A stretch of DNA of 5,732 nt. Source: Candidatus Binatia bacterium. GTDB lineage: Bacteria; Desulfobacterota_B; Binatia; UBA9968. The notes below the pieces were generated by a model that saw nothing but the letters and a program-made list of their open reading frames with translations, was not told where the DNA came from and did not search any database. The DNA is taken from contig JAICHC010000214.1 of NCBI GenBank assembly GCA_025922795.1, forward strand, positions 1 through 5,732, in the 5' to 3' direction. Made by a program: the position numbers and the translations under genes. Each line of letters begins with the position of its first letter. The first letter of the stretch is position 1. Shown here piece after piece: positions 1-4,102 of the stretch.

Positions 1-197
1 CAAGGCGCCCACTTCGGCGGTATCGATCCGATAATTTCTTGCGGATCGCGCTTGCTTGCCGCCAGCATGCGCTCGACACGCTCCACCGTAGGCGGCACGA
101 TCGGCAGACCATCGCTTAGTTTTTCTTGGCAGAACCAGTCGTTGACCGCTTCCCAGCTGTCTTCAACCTCGATGAAGGGTGAGGTGAGATGTGTCAT
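1..197 (-). CDS. Conserved protein with DGLPIVPPT N-terminal signature, likely UGSC partner (partial, runs off left edge)
   Basis: This leftward reading frame starts at ATG 197-195 and stays open to the window edge, giving 65 residues of the N-terminus. The visible protein starts MTHLTSPFIEVEDSWEAV and contains DGLPIVPPTVERVERML at about residues 29-45, followed by SKRDPQEIIGSIPP. From memory, this DGLPxVPPTxxRVxxML / DPxExIGxxPP pattern marks the start of a conserved bacterial family of unknown function that is often found beside UGSC (seleno)protein genes. No biochemical role can be assigned. The Shine-Dalgarno match is weak (GGCGGG, roughly 7 bases before ATG). The gene lies on the same strand as the UGSC gene, with a DUF559 gene between them, so it may be the distal gene of an interrupted operon. 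The reading frame and family signature are seen; the partnership is recalled and inferred. Confidence 0.72.
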   Translation of the reverse strand, partial: MTHLTSPFIEVEDSWEAVNDWFCQEKLSDGLPIVPPTVERVERMLAASKRDPQEIIGSIPPKWAP

Positions 198-221
198 TGA
201 AAGACCCGCCAATAGAGTTCC

Positions 222-635
222 TCAAAGAATAACTGAGGACGAGCCGCTTTTTCTCCTTCTTAACCTCCTTCCCCCTTGCGGGGAAGGATTGAGGTAGGGG
301 GTGTTTTTCAAGGTATCGAGTATTTGTTCCACGACACCGTCAATATTGTTCAGTACGTCGTGATTCCAAAATCGTAGGATAACGAATCCTTGATTCCGCA
401 GCCAATCATCCCGCTTCTTGTCGTAAGCATTGCGATCGGCGTGCTGGCCGCCATCAAGCTCGACGATCAATCGTCTCTCCAAGCAGACGAAATCGACGAT
501 GTAGCCTCCTAACGGCTGCTGACGGCGAAATTTGCGACCGTCCACTTGCCAGAAGCGAAGTTTTTGCCAGAGCAATCGCTCCGCGTCGGTTGGATTTTTG
601 CGCAATTGTCTGGCTCGTGAGCGGCTTTGATCCAT
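222..635 (-). CDS. DUF559 domain endonuclease-like protein
   Basis: A 137-residue protein that matches the DUF559 family along its whole length. Visible landmarks are ARQLRKNPTDAERLLWQKLR (residues 8-27), FRRQQPLGGYIVDF (36-49), the core VELDGGQH (58-65) and LRFWNHDVL further on. DUF559 proteins are predicted to have a Vsr/restriction-endonuclease-like fold; Asp48, Glu59 and Asp61 are the likely metal-binding acids. The cellular role of the family is not established. The start is placed at ATG 635-633 because the family N-terminus begins there and AGGA lies 8 bases upstream. A TTG at 662 would extend the frame by 9 residues into a hairpin repeat and is less likely. The C-terminal tail PYLNPSPQGGR (113-123) is encoded by the left flanking repeat. 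The gene therefore appears to have travelled with its repeats. Confidence 0.9.
   Translation of the reverse strand: MDQSRSRARQLRKNPTDAERLLWQKLRFWQVDGRKFRRQQPLGGYIVDFVCLERRLIVELDGGQHADRNAYDKKRDDWLRNQGFVILRFWNHDVLNNIDGVVEQILDTLKNTPYLNPSPQGGRRLRRRKSGSSSVIL
267..301 (-). repeat. Hairpin repeat, left copy flanking the DUF559 gene
   Basis: Read on the minus strand, this copy runs CCCCCTACC, a short variable part, then CTTCCCCGCAAGGGGGAAG. It matches the copy at 637-672 apart from a few substitutions and one-base indels, but in the opposite orientation. Positions 267-287 form a hairpin with an 8-bp stem (CCTTCCCC with GGGGAAGG) and a 5-base loop. The repeat lies inside the 3' end of the DUF559 reading frame and encodes its basic tail. 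There is no T-run after it, so it is not a typical intrinsic terminator. Short palindromes of this general kind (CTTCCCC-GCAAG-GGGGAAG) are familiar as dispersed repeats in proteobacterial genomes and often abut DUF559 genes, from memory. Confidence 0.8.
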
Positions 636-636
636 A

Positions 637-672
637 CCCCCTATCCTGACCTTTCCCCGCAAGGGGGAAAGG
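637..672 (+). repeat. Hairpin repeat, right copy flanking the DUF559 gene
   Basis: This copy starts CCCCCTATCCTGAC and ends with a perfect hairpin at 650-672, whose 9-bp stem pairs CCTTTCCCC with GGGGAAAGG around a 5-base loop. It is the inverted partner of the copy at 267-301. Read leftward, its outer part supplies AGGA and GGGGG just ahead of the DUF559 ATG at 635, so the repeat seems to provide the ribosome binding site. It lies in the gap between the UGSC gene and the DUF559 gene. No poly-T tract follows on either strand, which makes a terminator role doubtful. Confidence 0.8.
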
Positions 673-748
673 AATCGGCGCTAGTGTGAAGCTAAGAAAT
701 TGGTTCCGTTGAGTGCGGGCACTTGGTGAGAGCACGTCATATAAACTC

Positions 749-1285
749 CTACCCTCCCAACATCAGCGTCTTTCCAACCAATTCAACCGCCCCTGCGGCA
801 TCCGCCCGATGCTCCCCTGGCCGTGCGCCGCCGCTTGGGTGGTGCGGAATTTCCACCAAGGGGAGCTTCGCCAAGCCGAAAAATTGTGCCTGGGTGCGCG
901 CCAGTTCCATGAAAATCGACTGACACAAGGTCACCGTCGGCTTTCCCCGCTTTTGCAACTCTATGGCGTCGTAGACACTCCACGACGTGCACGACCCTCA
1001 AGCGCCCAATCCCGTGATCACCGCATCACAACGGCGGGCGAATTCGTCCATGATTACTTTCGGCGCGGCCTGCATGTGCGTCGGCTTGGTCTTGAAAAGA
1101 ACTTCTCTCACGTTGAGTTTTTGCTCGATTAGCTTGGCCAGCTCCTGAAACATCGTTGTGGAGTTGGCCTGGCCGTTATCGATGATGCCGATGACTTTCT
1201 CTGCCAACGTATCGAGTCCCGCGACGAGCGCGCGGTCGATTGGGTTAACCGCCGCTCGAGGATCGAGAAATTTGATGGTCCCCAT
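749..1285 (-). CDS. UGSC family selenoprotein (in-frame TGA = selenocysteine 96)
   Basis: Read with TGA 1000-998 as selenocysteine, this is a 178-residue protein ending at TAG 751-749. It starts MGTIKFLDPRAAV and has IIDNGQANSTTMFQELAKLI near residues 33-52. The sequence around the TGA is AVITGLGA-U-GSCTSWSVYDAIELQ, followed by RGKPTVTLCQSIF. The motif U96-G-S-C99 defines the UGSC (seleno)proteins, known from microbial selenoproteome surveys, in which some homologues carry Cys instead of Sec. The UxxC pair suggests thiol/selenol redox chemistry; the substrate is unknown. A hairpin of SECIS type follows the TGA. The start ATG 1285-1283 has GAGGGAG 4 bases upstream. There is no signal peptide, so the protein should be cytoplasmic. 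A nonsense-mutated pseudogene is possible but unlikely, because frame and sequence character continue for 82 codons past the TGA. The host must carry selA, selB, selC and selD elsewhere. Confidence 0.88.
967..1000 (-). promoter_or_regulatory. Candidate bacterial SECIS element after the Sec codon
   Basis: In bacteria, SelB reads UGA as Sec only when a stem-loop lies just downstream inside the coding sequence. Here, counting from the base after TGA, positions +11 to +31 (987 down to 967) fold into a hairpin: CGTCGTGGA pairs with TCTACGACG (9 pairs including one G-T wobble) around the loop GTG. The loop lies 20-22 bases after the TGA and contains a GU dinucleotide, both typical of bacterial SECIS elements. 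An alternative fold pairs GTCGT at +3 to +7 with ACGAC at +26 to +30. Stem, loop and distance are seen; SelB binding is inferred. Confidence 0.6.
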
Positions 1286-1321
1286 CGTTCTCCCTCACGA
1301 ACCGCGCAGCTTGCTTCGTGG

Positions 1322-1345
1322 TCATCATCTATATCGAAATGATGA
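1322..1345. promoter_or_regulatory. Candidate operator dyad in divergent intergenic region
   Basis: A perfect inverted repeat, TCATCAT at 1322-1328 and ATGATGA at 1339-1345, is separated by 10 bases. Arm centres are 17 bp apart, which suits a dimeric helix-turn-helix regulator. It lies between the leftward UGSC gene and the rightward oxidoreductase gene, about 30 bp upstream of the rightward -35 box and overlapping the weak leftward promoter candidate. The regulator family cannot be named from this sequence. Confidence 0.35.
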
Positions 1346-1355
1346 TCGCCTGCAA
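1328..1355 (-). promoter_or_regulatory. Weak candidate promoter for the UGSC gene
   Basis: On the minus strand, TTGCAG (1355-1350) is followed after 16 bases by TATAGA (1333-1328), about 42 bases before the UGSC start codon. Matches to the sigma-70 consensus are only 3/6 and 4/6. The -10 box overlaps the left arm of the TCATCAT/ATGATGA dyad, which would fit repression or divergent control. Confidence 0.2.
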
Positions 1356-1374
1356 CCTCGGTCGGCTCTTTTGC

Positions 1375-1402
1375 TTGACAGACCTACCCATTCCCCTATT
1401 AA
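1375..1402 (+). promoter_or_regulatory. Sigma-70-type promoter for the rightward oxidoreductase gene
   Basis: A perfect -35 box TTGACA (1375-1380) is followed after 16 bases by TATTAA (1397-1402), which matches the -10 consensus at 4 of 6 positions. Transcription would begin near 1408-1411. This puts the upstream in-frame starts at 1318, 1339 and 1342 outside the transcript and supports a start at GTG 1438 for the downstream gene. Confidence 0.5.
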
Positions 1403-1437
1403 GTAGGACAAAAAATCGGAAGATTGAATCCTCGATC

Positions 1438-2649
1438 GTGGAATCGCCGGTTACTGGAAAAAAAATCAGGGTCGGGATGGCCGGGATCGGCGTCGGCGCT
1501 GCGGAAATTCTCCCCGCGATGGAGCAAATGGCGGAGTTTGAATTGGTCGCCGCCGCCGACGTCAATCCGCGCGTGCTGGAAACCTTTCGCCGGCGTTACG
1601 GCGCCAAGACTTACGATAGCGTCGAAACAATGTGCGCCGATCCGGACGTCGAAGCCGTCTGGGTATCCACGCCGAACCGATTCCACGCGCCTCATACGAT
1701 CATCGCGGCCAATGCCGGTAAGCACGTGGTCGTCGAAAAGCCCATGGCGCTCTCGCTGCAGGAAGCGGAAAACATGATCGAAGCCTCGATCAAAAACAAA
1801 ATTAAGCTACTGTGCGGCCACACCCAGAGCTTCGGCCCGCATATCCGAACGATGCGTAAGATCATCCGCTCCGGCGCGCTGGGCCCGCTCTGCGCGCTCC
1901 ATGTCTGGGCATACACGGATTGGATGTTGCGCCCGCGCACTACGGAGGAATTGGATATCGATCAAGGCGGTGGCGTGCCCTACCGCCAGGGGCCGCATCA
2001 GATCGACACGCTGCGCTTGCTCGCTGGCGGCTTGGTGCGCAGCGTGCGCGGTTCTGTCGGCCAATGGTTCAAGGGCCGGCCGATCCCGGGCTACTATTCG
2101 GCGTTTTTAGAATTCGAAAACGGCACGCCGGCAACTTTGATGCACAACGGCTACGGTTACTTTCTCGCGTCGGAGTTGGTGCCTTGGGGCGGGCAGAACA
2201 GCCGCTACAGCGAAGCCGAACGCGCCGCGATCCGCCGTTCGTTGCTGGATGGCACGCGCAAGGAAAGCGCCGACAAGGATGACATGCGCATCGGGGGCAG
2301 CCGCGAGAGCGAGATCCGAGACCGCAGCAAGCCCAAGCCCTGGCTTCCCAACGATCTCGGCATTCTCGTGGCCAGCTGCGAGCGAGGCGACATCCGCCAG
2401 TCGCAATACGGCTTGTTCGTGCACAGCGATGACGGCATCCAAGACGTGCCGCTGGAGGGCGGCGGCGGACCGTCGCGCCGCGGCGAGCTTATGGAGCTTT
2501 ACCATGCCGTCGTGCTGGATAAACCGATTCGCCACAACGGCCCGTGGGGGATGGCGACTCTGGAAGTCTGCCTGGCGATCATGCACTCGGCCAAAGAAAG
2601 AAAGGAAGTTTTCTTAAAGCATCAAGTACCGGCGCCTGAGGAAGACTGA
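1438..2649 (+). CDS. Gfo/Idh/MocA family oxidoreductase, phthalate 4,5-cis-dihydrodiol dehydrogenase-like
   Basis: A 403-residue protein with an N-terminal NAD(P)-binding Rossmann domain (about 1-125) and a C-terminal substrate/dimer domain. Visible motifs are MAGIGVGAAE (residues 14-23), acidic Asp41 after the second strand (which favours NAD), STPNRFH (77-83), the family Glu-Lys-Pro (100-102; Lys101 catalytic in the family), RPR (165-167), GGG (177-179) and HQID (187-190). The run TDWMLRPRTTEELD-GGGV-HQID-RLL and the end WGMATLEVCLAIMHSA resemble the subgroup annotated as phthalate 4,5-cis-dihydrodiol dehydrogenase, which oxidises a cis-dihydrodiol to a catechol with NAD. Sugar or other diol substrates remain possible. 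The start is chosen at GTG 1438 because a promoter lies at 1375-1402; GGAAGA sits 14 bases upstream, a poor spacing. ATG 1477 would cut into the first strand and GTG 1318 would add 40 unfamily-like residues. Confidence 0.88.
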   Translation: MESPVTGKKIRVGMAGIGVGAAEILPAMEQMAEFELVAAADVNPRVLETFRRRYGAKTYDSVETMCADPDVEAVWVSTPNRFHAPHTIIAANAGKHVVVEKPMALSLQEAENMIEASIKNKIKLLCGHTQSFGPHIRTMRKIIRSGALGPLCALHVWAYTDWMLRPRTTEELDIDQGGGVPYRQGPHQIDTLRLLAGGLVRSVRGSVGQWFKGRPIPGYYSAFLEFENGTPATLMHNGYGYFLASELVPWGGQNSRYSEAERAAIRRSLLDGTRKESADKDDMRIGGSRESEIRDRSKPKPWLPNDLGILVASCERGDIRQSQYGLFVHSDDGIQDVPLEGGGGPSRRGELMELYHAVVLDKPIRHNGPWGMATLEVCLAIMHSAKERKEVFLKHQVPAPEED

Positions 2650-2966
2650 CTTCGCCGTTTCCGGTTCTATTTTTCAGTTCCTCGTCAGCCGAAACCTGAA
2701 TTACTAAGTTCGTTAGTTAGTAGACATGCTGGGACGAAGGGGCGAATCGTGGAAAGCGCAGGCACCAGGACTCAAAGGACGCTTTCGCACCCACGCCCAA
2801 AATTAAGCACTCGGGGCGTGGATCGGGTGGTGGCCGATGACCCACAGACGCTTTGCCTGGGCTTGGAACGAGTCGTCCCTTTGTGTCCAACAAACCCTGT
2901 TGTCTAGATACTTATGAACTCCTTAATAGATAATAGGAACAATTCACCCCGCGATACGGAGGATAG
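2650..2966 (+). other. 317-bp intergenic region with three successive inverted repeats
   Basis: No coding sequence is convincing here. Three inverted repeats follow one another: GAAAGCG/CGCTTTC (2752-2758 with 2780-2786), CCACGCCC/GGGCGTGG (2791-2798 with 2814-2821) and ATCGG/CCGAT (2822-2826 with 2834-2838). The octamer GACGCTTT occurs twice, at 2778-2785 and 2847-2854. None of the hairpins is followed by a T-run. The last 70 bp are AT-rich (TTAATAGATAATAGG at 2923-2937) and could contain the promoter of the next gene, though no good -35/-10 pair is visible. GGAGGA at 2958-2963 is the ribosome binding site of the amidohydrolase gene. Confidence 0.5.
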
Positions 2967-3947
2967 ATGCACAACGGATATAAGGTCGTCGACGTTCACG
3001 GACATATGACCACACCGGCGCCGTTTCGCCAGTTTCTCGCCGAAACCGTCGCGCAGAATACGCCGGGGCGCAAGCTCGAAATGACCGACGAGCAATTGGA
3101 GAACGCGCAGCAACGCCATCTGAAATTTATGGATGATCGCAATATCGACATCCAGCTCATCGGCCCGCGGCCGATCGCCATGTGGCACTGGATGCGGCCC
3201 TTCCTGCAAGATTTTTGGTGCCGCACGGTCAACGATGTGATCGCGCGCATTGTCAAGCTTCACCCGGACCGTTTCCGCGGCATGGCGCAATTGCCGCAGA
3301 GTAAGGAGAAAGACACACGCCATTGTGCCACCGAGTTGGAGCGATGCGTCAAAGAATTGGGCTTCGTCGGCGCTTACTTGAATCCCGATCCCGCCGGCGA
3401 CAAGCAGGCGCCCGGCGTCCATGAAGAGTACTGGTCTCCGCTCTATGAGAGGGCGGTCGAATTGGACGTGCCGCTGATGGTACATCCGTCGATCACCTAT
3501 GATCGCCGCCTCGAAATTATCCCGTCCAACTACCAAATGAACAACTACCTTGAAGAGTTCGTTGCCATGCAGCTCTACTCGCATAGCCATGTGTTCAAGG
3601 TATTTCCCCAGTTAAAAATCGTGATCTGCCACTGTGGGGGCGGCTTGAATCGCTTCATCCCCACGGACAAGCACGTTGGCCAGGGCGATTTCAGCAAGAA
3701 TCTATTTTACGACTGCTGCTGTTACGATGAGCACTACCTCGAAGCCGCCATCAAACAGCGCGGCGTCGACCAGATGCTCTTCGGCACCGAATCACCCGGC
3801 TCCGGCGGCGCTGTGCGGCCGGACACCGGCAAGCCGTCCGACGATCTGATTCCGGTGATCGACAGCCTAGGATTCTTGAGCGCCGAGGATAAATTGAAAA
3901 TCTTCCAGAAAAACCCCTTGAAGGTGTTCACGAAGGTAAAGATTTAG
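2967..3947 (+). CDS. Amidohydrolase-fold enzyme, LigJ (4-oxalomesaconate hydratase)-like
   Basis: A 326-residue metal-dependent TIM-barrel protein of the amidohydrolase_2 / ACMSD type. Probable metal ligands are His11 and His13 (VDVHGHM), His173 (MVHPS) and His222 (ICHCGGG), with Glu275 (LFGTESPG) at the last strand. Many relatives have Asp at that place; Glu occurs in LigJ. Other LigJ-like segments are HGHMTTPAP (11-19), DEQLENAQQRHLKFM (41-55), TVNDVIARIVKLHPDRFRGM (87-106), LPQS, and ELERCVKELGFVGAYLNPDP (123-142). LigJ hydrates 4-oxalomesaconate in the protocatechuate 4,5-cleavage pathway; usual length is near 340, so this protein is full size. A related decarboxylase or hydrolase on another acid is possible. 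Start ATG 2967 has a strong GGAGGA 3 bases upstream. The protein is cytoplasmic with no signal peptide. It lies between a dihydrodiol dehydrogenase-like gene and a molybdenum hydroxylase gene, which fits aromatic acid catabolism. Confidence 0.88.
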   Translation: MHNGYKVVDVHGHMTTPAPFRQFLAETVAQNTPGRKLEMTDEQLENAQQRHLKFMDDRNIDIQLIGPRPIAMWHWMRPFLQDFWCRTVNDVIARIVKLHPDRFRGMAQLPQSKEKDTRHCATELERCVKELGFVGAYLNPDPAGDKQAPGVHEEYWSPLYERAVELDVPLMVHPSITYDRRLEIIPSNYQMNNYLEEFVAMQLYSHSHVFKVFPQLKIVICHCGGGLNRFIPTDKHVGQGDFSKNLFYDCCCYDEHYLEAAIKQRGVDQMLFGTESPGSGGAVRPDTGKPSDDLIPVIDSLGFLSAEDKLKIFQKNPLKVFTKVKI

Positions 3948-3997
3948 CCGCCCGGAGAAATAGATTTTGCACTGCTTTCTTTTGAATACCGTTGTGA

Positions 3998-4062
3998 GGC
4001 GAAGCCGAAGGATCTGCGGTTTCTGCCAAAGGAGGGCCTTCGCCTTTGGCTCAGGGCGAAGG
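3998..4062 (+). promoter_or_regulatory. Overlapping, mutually exclusive hairpins upstream of the molybdoenzyme gene
   Basis: Two 8-bp stems share bases and cannot form together: GCCAAAGG/CCTTTGGC (4025-4032 with 4043-4050) and CCTTCGCC/GGCGAAGG (4037-4044 with 4055-4062), each with a 10-base loop. A further upstream GGCGAAG (3998-4004) could also pair with CTTCGCC (4038-4044). The arrangement resembles a leader with alternative structures, about 40 bp before the next start codon. No T-run follows, so a classic attenuator is not supported. It may also be a dispersed repeat; GAAGCCGAAGGATCTGC-like strings are common genomic repeats, from memory. Confidence 0.4.
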
Positions 4063-4102
4063 GAAAAATAGGGATTACGCAGCAGTAAACCTCGGAGAAA
4101 AA

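Noticed and set aside
636..662. TTG start at 662 for the DUF559 gene
   Set aside because: It would begin inside the hairpin repeat; ATG 635 has a suitable ribosome binding site and matches the family N-terminus.
650..672. Hairpin as an intrinsic terminator of the UGSC gene
   Set aside because: The stem is strong but no T-run follows on the minus strand, and it is part of a repeat pair.
454..735. Leftward 93-residue reading frame overlapping the DUF559 gene
   Set aside because: It is an out-of-frame shadow; its recognisable part (PIPFPLAGKGQDRG) is only the hairpin repeat read in another frame.
998..1000. TGA as a true stop or a nonsense mutation in a broken gene
   Set aside because: The same frame continues with GSCTSW and family-like sequence to a TAG 82 codons later, the TGA sits exactly at the known Sec position, and a SECIS-like hairpin follows.
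1318..1437. Upstream extension of the oxidoreductase from GTG 1318 or ATG 1339/1342
   Set aside because: The added residues do not resemble the family N-terminus and a promoter with perfect TTGACA lies within this segment.
2904..3590. Leftward 228-residue reading frame opposite the amidohydrolase
   Set aside because: It is antisense to a clear family protein with its own ribosome binding site and has no recognisable motifs.
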